Positions 19,042 to 27,883 of a stretch of 64,000 bases of DNA are shown piece by piece. The stretch comes from Magnetovibrio sp. (GTDB lineage: Bacteria > Pseudomonadota > Alphaproteobacteria > Rhodospirillales > Magnetovibrionaceae): the NCBI GenBank assembly GCA_028281525.1, contig JANQJR010000066.1, positions 101,439 to 165,438 of the forward strand, written 5' to 3'. The number at the start of each line of letters is the position of its first letter. Positions within the stretch are counted from its first letter, which is position 1. The translations under genes were made by a program, and so were the position numbers. Under the pieces are notes generated by a model. It did not search any database. It saw nothing but the letters and a program-made list of their open reading frames with translations, and was not told the origin of the DNA.

Positions 19042-20156
19042 CACCGATCCACTTTCTCGAAATCGATGCGCGGGTCGATGATGTGGTACATGATGTCACC
19101 GATCAGGCCCATCACAAGGCCCAGCAAGGTGAAGAAGAACATGGATGCGAACATCACCGGATAGTCGCGTTTGATCACCGCCTCGAATCCCAACAGGCCC
19201 AACCCGTCGAGCGAAAAGATGACTTCGATCAAAAACGAGCCCGTGAACAAAACGCCGATGAACGCGGCGGGGAAGCCCGCGATAACGATCAGCATGGCGT
19301 TGCGGAACACGTGCCCGTACATGACGCGCCGCTCGGTCAGGCCCTTGGCCCGTGCGGTCATGACGTATTGTTTGTTGATTTCCTCCAGATAGGAATTCTT
19401 GGTGAGCATGGTCAGACTGGCGAAGCTGCCGATGACCAGCGCGCCCACCGGCAGCACCATGTGCCACAGGTAATCGGCGATCTTGCCCCAGGTGGACAGC
19501 TCCTCCCAATTTTCCGAAACAAGTCCGCGCAACGGGAACCAGTCGAGATACCGTCCGCCCGCGAACACGATCACCAGCAAGATGGCGAACAGGAAGCTGG
19601 GGATGGCGTTGCCGACGATAACCACGCTGGATGTGGCGATGTCGAAGCGGGACCCATCCTTGACCGCCTTGGCGATGCCGAGCGGGATGGAAATCAAATA
19701 GACCAGCACCGTGGTCCACACGCCCAGCGAAATGGACACCGGCATTTTTTCGATGACCAGATCGACCACGGCGCGATCCTGGAAATAGCTTTCGCCGAAA
19801 TCGAAGGTCACGTAGTTGGACATCATCAACCAGAACCGCTCATACGCGGGTTTGTCGAAACCGTACAGTTCTTCGATTTCTTTGATGAAGTCGGGGTCCA
19901 ACCCTTGCGCGCCCCGGTATTTGTTCTCTCCGCCGATGCTCACCTGTGGGCCCTGGGTCTGGCCTGCGTTCACCGTTTCGCCGCTGCCCGCACCCGTAAC
20001 CCGCGCGGTGGCGGACACGTCCAGACCCTGAACTTGCGCGATCATCTGCTCCACCGGGCCGCCCGGCGCGATCTGCACGATGGCGAAATTGAGCACCATC
20101 ACACCGAACAGCGTGATGGGGATCAGGGCCAGACGGCGGAGGATGTAGTTGAACAT
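19041..20156 (-). CDS. yejB: Peptide ABC transporter permease
   Basis: A 371-residue permease of the OppB/DppB class. The N-terminal helix is followed by APGGPVEQMIAQ and the long periplasmic segment with FIKEIEELYGFDKPAYERFW characteristic of YejB. Five or six further helices and the coupling loop TARAKGLTERRVMYGHVFRNA follow. Length matches the family. It starts 27 bases after yejA, with GGGGAGAACC upstream, and overlaps yejE by a single base. Confidence 0.93.
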   Translation of the reverse strand: MFNYILRRLALIPITLFGVMVLNFAIVQIAPGGPVEQMIAQVQGLDVSATARVTGAGSGETVNAGQTQGPQVSIGGENKYRGAQGLDPDFIKEIEELYGFDKPAYERFWLMMSNYVTFDFGESYFQDRAVVDLVIEKMPVSISLGVWTTVLVYLISIPLGIAKAVKDGSRFDIATSSVVIVGNAIPSFLFAILLVIVFAGGRYLDWFPLRGLVSENWEELSTWGKIADYLWHMVLPVGALVIGSFASLTMLTKNSYLEEINKQYVMTARAKGLTERRVMYGHVFRNAMLIVIAGFPAAFIGVLFTGSFLIEVIFSLDGLGLLGFEAVIKRDYPVMFASMFFFTLLGLVMGLIGDIMYHIIDPRIDFEKVDR

Positions 20157-20183
20157 GGACGCTGACGGTTCTCCCCGGTCTGG

Positions 20184-22013
20184 CTACTTGCCCGCGGCTT
20201 CCAGCTTGGCCGCTTTGGCCTCATCGAACCACCACAGCCCGGTCGAGGTGCCTTTCATGGGCGTGATTGCGGGGCGGGAGAACTTGTTCCAGTAGAGCGT
20301 GCGGTCATAGGGAATGTGCCAGTGGGGCACCACGTAATGGCCCCATTGCAGAACTCGGTCCAATGCGCGGACATGGGTGATCAAATCCTCACGGGTGGGC
20401 GCGGCGATGACGGCTTCGATCAATTCGTCGATCACCGGATCGGATATGCCGATCAGGTTGCGTGAGCCCGATGTGACGGCCGCTTCGGAGCCCCAAAAGC
20501 CCCGCTGTTCGTTGCCCGGGGATTGGGACTGGCCCCAACTGAACACCAGCATGTCGTAATCGAAGCTGCGAATGCGCTCGATATACTGGGATGTATCCAC
20601 GGTGCGCACGCGCACGTCCACACCCAGGCGTTCCAGGTTTTTGGCGTAAGGCAGTACGATGCGCTCGAACGCGGGTTGGACCAGCAGCACCTCGAACGCG
20701 AGCTTCTGGCCGGTTGCTTCATTGACGCGCTCCTTGCCCTGGATCACCCAGCCGGCTTCCTTGAGCAGTGTATCCGCCACCCGCAGGTTGGCGCGGATGC
20801 GCCCGTCGCCTTTGGTTGCGGGCGGGTTGTATTCTTGCGTAAAGACTTGGTCCGGAATGCGGTCGCGGTACTTTTCCAGGACCTTCAACTCGTTCGCGCC
20901 GGGCAGGCCGGTGGCGGCCAATTCGGAGTTGTCGAAGTAACTGCGGGTGCGGCTGTATTGGCCGTAAAACAGGTTCCTGTTGGACCATTCGAAGTCCATG
21001 CCATAGCCGAGCGCTTCGCGCACGCGCGGGTCTTTGAAGATGTCGCGCCGGGTGTTGAAGACGAAGCCTTGCATGCCTTGCGGATTTTGGTGACCGATTT
21101 CTTCCTTCATCAATTGGCCGGCTTCGACTTCGGGAATGTTGTAGGCGGTCGCCCAGATCTTGGAGTTGTTTTCCAGCCGGTAATCGATGGCGCCGCCCTT
21201 GAACGCTTCGACGATCACATGCGCATCGCGGAAATACTCGTAACGAATTTCGTCGAAGTTGTTGATCCCGGCGTTGATCGGTAGATCACGGCCCCAATAA
21301 TCCGCGAAACGTTTGTAGGTGACGGAACGTCCGGTCTCAAAACGGTCCAATTTATATGCGCCTGAGCCCAGGGGCGGCTCCAGCGTGGTCTTTTCGAAAT
21401 CGCGCGTTTCCCAATAATGTTTGGGCAGCACGGCCATCTGACCCAGGATCAGCGGCAATTCCCGATTTTGATTGGTTTTGAAGGTGAACTTGACGCTGCG
21501 CTCGCCCAGAATCTCGGCCTTGTCCACGTCGGCGTAATAAAACCGGTTGCTCGGCGCGCCCTTGGTGATCAGGGTCTCGAACGTCCATTTCACGTCTTCG
21601 GCGGTGATCGGCTTGCCATCGTGCCATCTCGCTTCCGGGCGGAGATGGAAGGTAATCCAGGAACGGTCCTCCGGCACCTCAATGCTTTCGGCCAAAAGCC
21701 CGTATTTGGTGAACGGCTCGTCCATGGTCGGGATCATCAAGGTGTCGTACAGCACGCCCAGGCCGCTGGCTGCCTCGCCTTTGGAAATAAAACCGTTGAA
21801 GCTGTCGAAGCTGCCGATGGCGCCGAAGCGGATCGTGCCGCCCTTGGGTGCGTTCGGATTGACGTAATCGAAGTGCTTGAAATCAGGCCCGTATTTGGGT
21901 TCTCCATGCATCGCGATGGCATGGGTCGGTTTGACGTCTTCGGCCCAAGTGGGCAGCGCCACGGCGAAGAGGCTAAGGGCGGCAGCGATGGCGGCGGTCT
22001 TCAAGCTTGGCAT
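20184..22013 (-). CDS. yejA: Periplasmic peptide-binding protein of the YejABEF importer
   Basis: A 609-residue family 5 solute-binding protein. The chosen start (ATG at 22013, preceded by GGGGAGAGTCC) gives a clean signal peptide, MPSLKTAAIAAALSLFAVALPTWA; the frame is open further upstream but without such features. The mature protein has the family pattern GEPKYGPDFKHFDYVNPNAPKGG and ends with WWFDEAKAAKL. It captures oligopeptides in the periplasm and delivers them to YejBE. It is first in the operon, with yejB 27 bases downstream. Confidence 0.93.
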   Translation of the reverse strand: MPSLKTAAIAAALSLFAVALPTWAEDVKPTHAIAMHGEPKYGPDFKHFDYVNPNAPKGGTIRFGAIGSFDSFNGFISKGEAASGLGVLYDTLMIPTMDEPFTKYGLLAESIEVPEDRSWITFHLRPEARWHDGKPITAEDVKWTFETLITKGAPSNRFYYADVDKAEILGERSVKFTFKTNQNRELPLILGQMAVLPKHYWETRDFEKTTLEPPLGSGAYKLDRFETGRSVTYKRFADYWGRDLPINAGINNFDEIRYEYFRDAHVIVEAFKGGAIDYRLENNSKIWATAYNIPEVEAGQLMKEEIGHQNPQGMQGFVFNTRRDIFKDPRVREALGYGMDFEWSNRNLFYGQYSRTRSYFDNSELAATGLPGANELKVLEKYRDRIPDQVFTQEYNPPATKGDGRIRANLRVADTLLKEAGWVIQGKERVNEATGQKLAFEVLLVQPAFERIVLPYAKNLERLGVDVRVRTVDTSQYIERIRSFDYDMLVFSWGQSQSPGNEQRGFWGSEAAVTSGSRNLIGISDPVIDELIEAVIAAPTREDLITHVRALDRVLQWGHYVVPHWHIPYDRTLYWNKFSRPAITPMKGTSTGLWWFDEAKAAKLEAAGK

Positions 22014-22160
22014 GGACTCTCCCCGGATGTCGTGGCCCCGATCCATTTTGAGAGGGCGATTGGCGAATATGTCGAAGTCAAATGCTTTTACATAACCCAA
22101 TCGCGCCTTAGTGCTTTGAATGTGCCCGCTGATTGTGGCCGGATCAAGGAGATGTTGGGC

Positions 22161-23447
22161 TTATTTGCCCGCCTTCTTCACGTCTTTATAAAATTTGTAA
22201 TTGTTACGGCCGCCTTCCTTGACCGCATACATGGCCTCATCCGCGGCGCGCGCCAGCTCGTCCATGCTGCCGCCGTCCTGTGGATAGACGCTGATGCCGA
22301 TCGATGCGCCCACGGTGGCGCTGATGCCATCCCCCACGTCGATGGGATCGCTCAACGTTTTGATGACTTTTTTCGCCACCACGGATGCGCTGTCGGCATG
22401 ATCCAGGTTTTCCAAGATGGCGACGAATTCGTCCCCGCCGAAGCGCGCCACGGTGTCGGACTGGCGCATGCAGGCAAGCATGCGTTCCGCCACGGTCTTG
22501 AGCACTTGGTCCCCCGCCTCGTGCCCCAGTTCATCGTTGATGGGTTTGAATTTGTCCAAGTCCACGAACATCAAGGCCAGCGGTTTGCCGGAGCGCCGCG
22601 AACGGTGGATCGCACGTCCGACGCGTTCGATATACAAGGTGCGGTTGGGCAGGCCGGTGAGCGCGTCGTGATGCGCCAAGTGCTGGATTTTCTCCAACGC
22701 TTTTTTGCGTTCGGTAATATTGCGGATCACCCCGGTGAACAGCCGTTGGCTGCCCTCCGTCATTTCCGTGACCGACAGTTCGATGGGAAACACCGCGCCG
22801 TTGGCATGCTGGCCTTCGAATTCCATAGAGGCGTCGATCAGCTCCGATTCACCGGTCTTGATGTAGCGGTCCAGGTATCCATCGTGATGTGCGGCGAAGT
22901 GACTGGGCATCAGCATCTTGATGTTCTGGCCCAGGATCAGGTTTTTGGGGTAGCCGAACATCCGTTCTCCGGCGGCGTTGATGGATTGAACCTTGCCTTT
23001 TTGGTCGATGGTGATGATGGCGTCACGCACCGTGCCCAATACGTTGGCGAGACGTTGTTCGCGCTTGCGCGCTTCGACCGACGCGCTGATGTAGTTGGAC
23101 ATGTCCGAGCATTCGACCATGAAGCAGTTGTCACAGCCGCTTTCTTCCAAGCGGCGCACCCGCATCAGCACGTCAATGGGCATGGCGTTCAAGGGACGCA
23201 GCTTCAACGGCACGCCGGCCTCTTCTTCGACGAAGGCGTCAAGGCCCAAGGCGATCATGTCGGCGTAGTCGGCGTGGATGTATTCGGACAGCTCGTGGCC
23301 GGTCAGCACGTCGGCGCTGTCTGCGCCGAGCATGGCGACACCGGCGGGATTGATGTAGACCACACGGCTGTCTTCAAGCACGCACACCAGATTGGAGAGC
23401 GCGCGCAAAAGTTCCGAATCAAAGCCCTGGGCATTGGATTGATCCAA
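22161..23447 (-). CDS. PAS-PAS-GGDEF diguanylate cyclase
   Basis: A soluble protein of about 428 residues. The first PAS domain (about 8-115) contains NLVCVLEDSRVVYINPAG. The second (about 130-250) has AIITIDQKGKVQSINAAGERMFGY and VIRNITERKKA. The GGDEF domain (about 265-428) shows HDALTGLPNRTLY, FVDLDKFKPINDELGH and RFGGDEFVAIL, all consistent with active c-di-GMP synthesis. No in-frame ATG precedes the first PAS domain. The start proposed is TTG at 23447, with GGAGAGGACGG ahead of it. It follows hisN by 38 bases on the same strand and may be co-transcribed. Confidence 0.85.
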   Translation of the reverse strand: MDQSNAQGFDSELLRALSNLVCVLEDSRVVYINPAGVAMLGADSADVLTGHELSEYIHADYADMIALGLDAFVEEEAGVPLKLRPLNAMPIDVLMRVRRLEESGCDNCFMVECSDMSNYISASVEARKREQRLANVLGTVRDAIITIDQKGKVQSINAAGERMFGYPKNLILGQNIKMLMPSHFAAHHDGYLDRYIKTGESELIDASMEFEGQHANGAVFPIELSVTEMTEGSQRLFTGVIRNITERKKALEKIQHLAHHDALTGLPNRTLYIERVGRAIHRSRRSGKPLALMFVDLDKFKPINDELGHEAGDQVLKTVAERMLACMRQSDTVARFGGDEFVAILENLDHADSASVVAKKVIKTLSDPIDVGDGISATVGASIGISVYPQDGGSMDELARAADEAMYAVKEGGRNNYKFYKDVKKAGK

Positions 23448-23485
23448 TGGTTCCGTCCTCTCCAAGCCCCCTCGAGAGCCGCGGT

Positions 23486-24259
23486 CTAACCCTTCAAGCG
23501 TTCCAGGGCCGCCGCATGAATATTCGTGTCCCCTGCCGCCAGCACGCGCCCGTCGGTCTGCATGGTGACCGCCTCCCCGTTCCAGTCGGTGATCACGCCG
23601 CCCGCGCCTTCGATCACCGGCACCAGGGCGGCGAAGTCGTAAGTGCCGAGGTTCGCCTCGCAAACCAGGTCCACGTGGCCCGAAGCCAGCAAGCCGTAAG
23701 CGTAACAATCTCCACCGTACACGGTGCGCCAGGCGCTGTCCTTGAGACGCATGAACGCGTCCATGTTGGCGCCTTCGAACATGTCCGGCGTGGTGGCGTA
23801 GAGCCAGGCGCTGTCCAAACCTTCGCACGTGCGGGTTTGCACCGGGTGGTCGTTGCGCCGGGTGTGTTGCCCTTCGGCGCCCAGCCAGCGTTCGCCCACC
23901 GCCGGGGCGTCGATCACGCCGACGATCGGCACGCCGTTTCGGCACAGCGCGATCAGGGTGCCGAACAGCGGCTTGCCGGTGACGAAGGAATTGGTGCCGT
24001 CGATGGGGTCGAGCACCCAGACATATTCCGCGTCGGCATTTTCCGTTCCGAACTCTTCGCCGAGAATGCCGTGCTCGGGAAAGACCTCATTGATGTATTT
24101 GCGCATGATGCGTTCGGCCGCGCGGTCGGCTTCGGTGACCGGGGACGAATCCGATTTGGCGTCCACCGCGATGCCGGTGCGAAACCGGGTGATGATCTCC
24201 GAACGGCTGGCGTTGGCCAGTTTCAGGGCCAGGGCGGTGAAGTGATCGATATCGTGCAT
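23486..24259 (-). CDS. hisN: Histidinol-phosphatase, inositol monophosphatase type
   Basis: A 257-residue Mg-dependent phosphatase of the IMPase superfamily, in the branch that serves as histidinol-phosphatase in alphaproteobacteria and actinobacteria. The metal and catalytic motifs are present: GEEFG (about 67-71), DPIDGT (about 84-89), GGDCYAYG (about 191-198) and the YDFAAL equivalent of the WDxAA motif near 216. It would catalyse the penultimate phosphate removal in histidine synthesis. It starts 6 bases after the cytochrome c gene upstream. A general inositol phosphatase role cannot be excluded. Confidence 0.87.
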   Translation of the reverse strand: MHDIDHFTALALKLANASRSEIITRFRTGIAVDAKSDSSPVTEADRAAERIMRKYINEVFPEHGILGEEFGTENADAEYVWVLDPIDGTNSFVTGKPLFGTLIALCRNGVPIVGVIDAPAVGERWLGAEGQHTRRNDHPVQTRTCEGLDSAWLYATTPDMFEGANMDAFMRLKDSAWRTVYGGDCYAYGLLASGHVDLVCEANLGTYDFAALVPVIEGAGGVITDWNGEAVTMQTDGRVLAAGDTNIHAAALERLKG

Positions 24260-24265
24260 GGGTGC

Positions 24266-24793
24266 TCAATCCGTCAGGGTTTGCAGGAAGGCCAAAACGT
24301 CAGCGCGTTCCTGTTCTTTTTTCAAGCCGGCGAAAACCATCTTGGTGTCCGGCACAAAGCTGCGCGGTCTGGTGATCAAAGAGTTGATCTCCGCCAGGGT
24401 CCACACGCCGCCCAGGCTTTCCATGGTGCGCGAATAGCGAAAGTCCTCGCGGCTGGCTTTGGTGCGTCCGACGATGCTCCACAGGTTCGGTCCGGTGCGG
24501 TCCGGTCCGCCCTTGTCCATGGTGTGGCAGTTCTGGCATTTCTTGCGGAACAGCTTTTTGCCTTTTTGCGCGTCGCCCCCCAGATCGCGGGTGGATGCCA
24601 CCACTGCCGGAGTTTCAGGGGCTGGGGTGGATCCGGTCGCCGACGTGGCTGTTTCCGCCGTCTCCATGGCCGGTGTCGGGGCGGGTGCGGAAACGCTGGT
24701 CAGCTGCGGACGCACGGCGATGTCGCCGATGAAATCGACGGCGGCCAAAACGGCGGCGGTAAAGACGATGGCGCCGATCAAGTCTCTCAGCAT
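24266..24793 (-). CDS. Membrane-anchored class I cytochrome c (CycM-like)
   Basis: A 175-residue protein. One N-terminal helix (about 5-22) acts as an uncleaved anchor, followed by an Ala/Pro/Thr-rich linker (about 30-70) and a single c-type heme domain with CQNCH at 86-90 and the likely axial Met in DTKMVFAG near 150. The architecture is that of the CycM/cytochrome c552 proteins that link the bc1 complex to terminal oxidases in the periplasm. It is first in a probable operon with hisN. Confidence 0.87.
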   Translation of the reverse strand: MLRDLIGAIVFTAAVLAAVDFIGDIAVRPQLTSVSAPAPTPAMETAETATSATGSTPAPETPAVVASTRDLGGDAQKGKKLFRKKCQNCHTMDKGGPDRTGPNLWSIVGRTKASREDFRYSRTMESLGGVWTLAEINSLITRPRSFVPDTKMVFAGLKKEQERADVLAFLQTLTD

Positions 24794-24875
24794 GTCGAAC
24801 CTTTCCGTGATGTGCCCTGATGGTTCGCCCGGAATGGCGGCGGGATTGGGGGAACTTTACACGCAACGCGCAAGC

Positions 24876-24907
24876 CTTCGCAATGGGCGGACTTCGCAAT
24901 AGGCGGA
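24876..24907. repeat. Tandem duplicate of 16 bases
   Basis: CTTCGCAATGGGCGGA and CTTCGCAATAGGCGGA stand side by side with one difference, in the divergent region between the cytochrome gene and kdsB. No role is evident. Confidence 0.65.
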
Positions 24908-25012
24908 ATGTATTAATCTTTTCCGCTTTGCCAGCGCCCGTTTCCCGGCCCTTGAACCGGGAAGCGGGATATGGTCTCGTGAAGCGAATCCAACTTCTTC
25001 TCAAGTGAATCT

Positions 25013-25756
25013 ATGAGCGCACCGCAAAATCCCATCGTTCTTATCCCTGCGCGCATGGCCTCGACGCGCCTGCCGGGCAAGCCGCTGGCCGATATCGCCG
25101 GTTTGCCGATGATCGTTCAAGTGTTGAGGCGCGCCGAAGAAGCCGACGTGGGCCCGGTGGTGGTGGCCTGCGCCGAAACCGAGATCCAGGACGCCATCGA
25201 GCAGGCAGGTGGACGCGCGGTGCTGACTGATCCGGGCCATCCGTCGGGATCGGACCGCATCTTCGAAGCGCTGCAAAGCGTCGATCCCGATGGGCGGCAT
25301 GACGCCATCGTCAATCTGCAAGGCGACCTGCCGGTGTTGGATCCGGCGGTGGTCCGGGCCGCGTTGAAACCGCTCGACGATGTCGAGGTGGACATCGCCA
25401 CTTTGGTCGCCGAAATCGTCGATGATCAAGAAAAGGCCAATCCCAACGTGGTCAAGGCCGTGGTGGGTTTCGTGCGCAGCGAACGGGTAAGCCGGGCGCT
25501 CTATTTCTCCCGCGCCACCGTTCCGCATGGCGACGGGCCGCTGTGGCACCACATTGGCATCTATGCGTACCGCCGTGAAGCGCTGGCGCGATTCGTCGGG
25601 CTGCCCCCCGGCGTGCTGGAAAGGCGTGAAAAACTGGAGCAGTTGCGCGCCTTGGAAAACGGCATGCGCATCGACGCGGCGCGCGTTGACACGGTTCCGT
25701 TCGGGGTCGATACTCCCGCCGACCTGGAACGCGCCCGCGAAATCCTGGGTGGATGA
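25013..25756 (+). CDS. kdsB: 3-deoxy-manno-octulosonate cytidylyltransferase
   Basis: A 247-residue cytoplasmic enzyme that activates Kdo with CTP to CMP-Kdo for lipopolysaccharide inner-core assembly. The nucleotide-binding start motif [17 protein letters not shown] is at about 9-25. The family motifs [29 protein letters not shown] (metal-binding Asp) and [13 protein letters not shown] are present. Length is normal. It is followed after 13 bases by pheA on the same strand. Confidence 0.96.
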   Translation: MSAPQNPIVLIPARMASTRLPGKPLADIAGLPMIVQVLRRAEEADVGPVVVACAETEIQDAIEQAGGRAVLTDPGHPSGSDRIFEALQSVDPDGRHDAIVNLQGDLPVLDPAVVRAALKPLDDVEVDIATLVAEIVDDQEKANPNVVKAVVGFVRSERVSRALYFSRATVPHGDGPLWHHIGIYAYRREALARFVGLPPGVLERREKLEQLRALENGMRIDAARVDTVPFGVDTPADLERAREILGG

Positions 25757-25769
25757 AGAAAGCAGACCG

Positions 25770-26621
25770 ATGAGCACATTGAACACCATCGCCTTCCAAG
25801 GCGAACCCGGGGCCAATTCCGACATGGCGTGCCGCGCCGTGTATCCGGACATGTCGACGCTCGCCTGCTACACCTTCGAAGACGCGTTCGCCGCCGTGCA
25901 CGACGGGCGCGCGCGCTTGGCGATGATCCCCATCGACAATTCGGTGGCGGGCCGTGTCGCCGACATTCATCACCTGTTGCCGAATTCCGGTTTGCACATC
26001 ATCGGCGAACATTTTCAGCGCATCGACCATCACCTGCTGGGTGTGAAGGGTGCGAAGGTCGCGGACTTGACCCATGTGCACAGCCATGTGCATGCGCTCA
26101 ATCAGTGCCGGGGCATCATCAAAAAGCTGGGGTTGGAGCCGGTGGTCCACGCCGACACCGCCGGCGCGGCGCATATGATCATGGAAACAGGCGACGTGAG
26201 CCAGGGCGCGATCGCATCTGCGTTGGCGGGTGAGTTGTACGGACTAGAGGATCTGCAGGCCAATATCGAGGACGCGGAGCACAACACCACGCGCTTCTTG
26301 ATCATGGCGCTGGAAGAAAACATTCCGCCCCAGGGCGCGCGCAAGGTCATGACCAGCTTCGTCTTTCGGGTGCAGAGCATTCCCGCGGCGCTTTATAAGG
26401 CGCTGGGTGGGTTCGCCACCAACGGCGTCAATATGACCAAATTGGAAAGCTACATCATCGACGGCAGTTTTCAGGCCGCGCAGTTCTATGCCGAGGTCGA
26501 AGGCCACCCGCAAGACAGGCCGATGCAATTGGCGTTCGATGAATTGCGCTTTTTCACCAATGAGGTCAAACTTATGGGCACCTATCCGGCATCGCCTTAC
26601 CGCGACCAAGCCGCGCCGTAA
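25770..26621 (+). CDS. pheA: Prephenate dehydratase
   Basis: A 283-residue monofunctional enzyme converting prephenate to phenylpyruvate for phenylalanine synthesis. The catalytic domain (about 1-180) starts AFQGEPGANSDMA and contains IPIDNSVAGRV and the conserved TRF motif in NTTRFLIM. The C-terminal ACT domain (about 195-270) has SFVFRVQSIPAALYKALGGFATNGVNMTKLES and is the expected site for phenylalanine feedback. The ATG at 25770 is selected; the frame is open upstream inside kdsB, but the conserved domain begins at this ATG. Confidence 0.95.
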   Translation: MSTLNTIAFQGEPGANSDMACRAVYPDMSTLACYTFEDAFAAVHDGRARLAMIPIDNSVAGRVADIHHLLPNSGLHIIGEHFQRIDHHLLGVKGAKVADLTHVHSHVHALNQCRGIIKKLGLEPVVHADTAGAAHMIMETGDVSQGAIASALAGELYGLEDLQANIEDAEHNTTRFLIMALEENIPPQGARKVMTSFVFRVQSIPAALYKALGGFATNGVNMTKLESYIIDGSFQAAQFYAEVEGHPQDRPMQLAFDELRFFTNEVKLMGTYPASPYRDQAAP

Positions 26622-26650
26622 TTAGGACATGAACAAGGAAAAACGCGAAC

Positions 26651-26878
26651 ATGCTCAAGCGTGAACAAAACAAAATGGCGTTTCAAGGCATGGACCCGAG
26701 CAAGAACCCAGTGAAGATGCTGCGCATGACGGGGCTGGATGCCTTGGATGACGCGACGCTGCTGGGGGCGCTGCTGGATTTGAAAGCGCATCTGCGCCAG
26801 GACGGCGTGATGGAAGAGCTGCACAACAAAGGCAAGGAAGCCCTGCGCCTGTTGGCGGAACGCAAGACCAAGGGCTGA
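26651..26878 (+). CDS. Small helical protein, unknown
   Basis: A 75-residue, highly charged, all-helical cytoplasmic protein with the stretch LDALDDATLLGALLDLKAHLRQDGVMEEL. I do not recognise a family. It starts 29 bases after pheA on the same strand and may be co-transcribed. There is an AAGGAAAAAC element ahead of it. Codon usage matches its neighbours, so it is probably real. Confidence 0.55.
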   Translation: MLKREQNKMAFQGMDPSKNPVKMLRMTGLDALDDATLLGALLDLKAHLRQDGVMEELHNKGKEALRLLAERKTKG

Positions 26879-27055
26879 ACGCCGCCCAGTATCGCCGCCG
26901 AGCCGGCCAGAGTCCGGGCGGGTCGCCTTTGAAGTGTTTTGACGCAAAAATGCCCGCTTTTCACGATATTTTAAGCCGGATCAGTGTTTTCTGGCTTGGA
27001 CAGGTCGGGTGCGCCTGTTAGTGTGCGAACATACTCTTAACGTGGGGGATTCTGC

Positions 27056-27637
27056 GTGCCTGGAGCCATGCACCGAACGAAGCGCCAATTGATGTCCTTG
27101 CCGATGTCCTGGAATGCGCGGCCTGTGCGTTTCGGCCGTGCCGCCGTCTTGGCGGCGGGGATGGCGTTCGGCCTGAGCGGTTGCTTTGCGACGTCCACCA
27201 CGCCGATGGCCTACGTTCAGAGTTGCCTGACGGATCGCGTCGATATCGTCGAAAACGCTTCCTGGGAAGGGGTGCAGCCCAACCATATCCGCATCGTCGA
27301 TGACAACTTCCGTCCGATGGTGCTCTACGTGGAAAAGAATCGCCCTTACATCCTCAAGATCGAAAACGCCGATCCCCATGTCCACACCTTCTGGGCGCCG
27401 GGTTTCTTGAAACAGGGCGTGGCGTTGGAAAGTGTGCAAATCGGCGACAAAGCGCCGGCCAAGGGGTGCGTCAACGCGGTGCGCATCGAAGGGCGTTCCG
27501 AAGTGACGCTCAGGTTCGTGCCGGTGTGGGACGGGCGCTATGAGTTCTATGACGGGACGCTGCCGTTGCTGACGGGACATATGGCCGCAGGCGTCGTCCA
27601 TGTGGTCAACCCGCGCATCGGCATTGCCTCCAAGTAA
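27056..27637 (+). CDS. Cupredoxin-like lipoprotein lacking the copper Cys
   Basis: A 193-residue exported protein. The signal region ends in a lipobox, LSGC, about residue 42, so it should be lipid-anchored. The mature part has a cupredoxin-like beta pattern: ILKIENADPHVHTFWAPGFLK, with a His where copper proteins place their first ligand, then RFVPVWDGRYEFYDGTLPLLTGHMAAG. In type 1 copper proteins the last stretch reads FxC...H..M; here Asp replaces the Cys. Mononuclear blue copper is therefore unlikely, but a His/Met metal site remains possible. The start is GTG at 27056; an ATG four codons later is an alternative. Confidence 0.65.
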   Translation: MPGAMHRTKRQLMSLPMSWNARPVRFGRAAVLAAGMAFGLSGCFATSTTPMAYVQSCLTDRVDIVENASWEGVQPNHIRIVDDNFRPMVLYVEKNRPYILKIENADPHVHTFWAPGFLKQGVALESVQIGDKAPAKGCVNAVRIEGRSEVTLRFVPVWDGRYEFYDGTLPLLTGHMAAGVVHVVNPRIGIASK

Positions 27638-27697
27638 TCTATTTTCTGCTTTATATCAATGCATTAACAAAAATCTTGGAAATCTCCGCGTGGGGCT

Positions 27698-27726
27698 TTG
27701 CAGGCGCCAAGCGGGCTTGATATACT
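27698..27726 (+). promoter_or_regulatory. Sigma-70-type promoter of the SRP RNA
   Basis: TTGCAG (27698-27703) and TATACT (27721-27726) are separated by 17 bases. The -10 lies about seven bases ahead of the first paired base of the SRP RNA, so initiation near 27733 fits well. Confidence 0.75.
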
Positions 27727-27730
27727 CCGC

Positions 27731-27830
27731 GCGGGAGACCGGCGCGGACGAAGTCCTCGCCAACCCGGTCAGGTCCGGAAGGAAGCAGCCGTAACGAGTT
27801 TTGCTTCGGGTCGCTTGCCGGTCTTCCACC
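27731..27830 (+). ncRNA. ffs: Signal recognition particle RNA (4.5S type)
   Basis: The small bacterial SRP RNA of about 100 nt. The Ffh-binding core GGTCCGGAAGGAAGCAGC is present near 27770-27788, and the two ends pair (GGGAGACCGGC with GCCGGTCTTCC) to make the long single hairpin. It targets membrane-protein ribosomes to FtsY together with Ffh. It lies directly ahead of dnaX, an arrangement common in alphaproteobacteria. Confidence 0.95.
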
Positions 27831-27883
27831 TTATTTACAGCGCGTTTTATTTACAGCACGTTTCAGAGGCCGGGCTTTCACAC

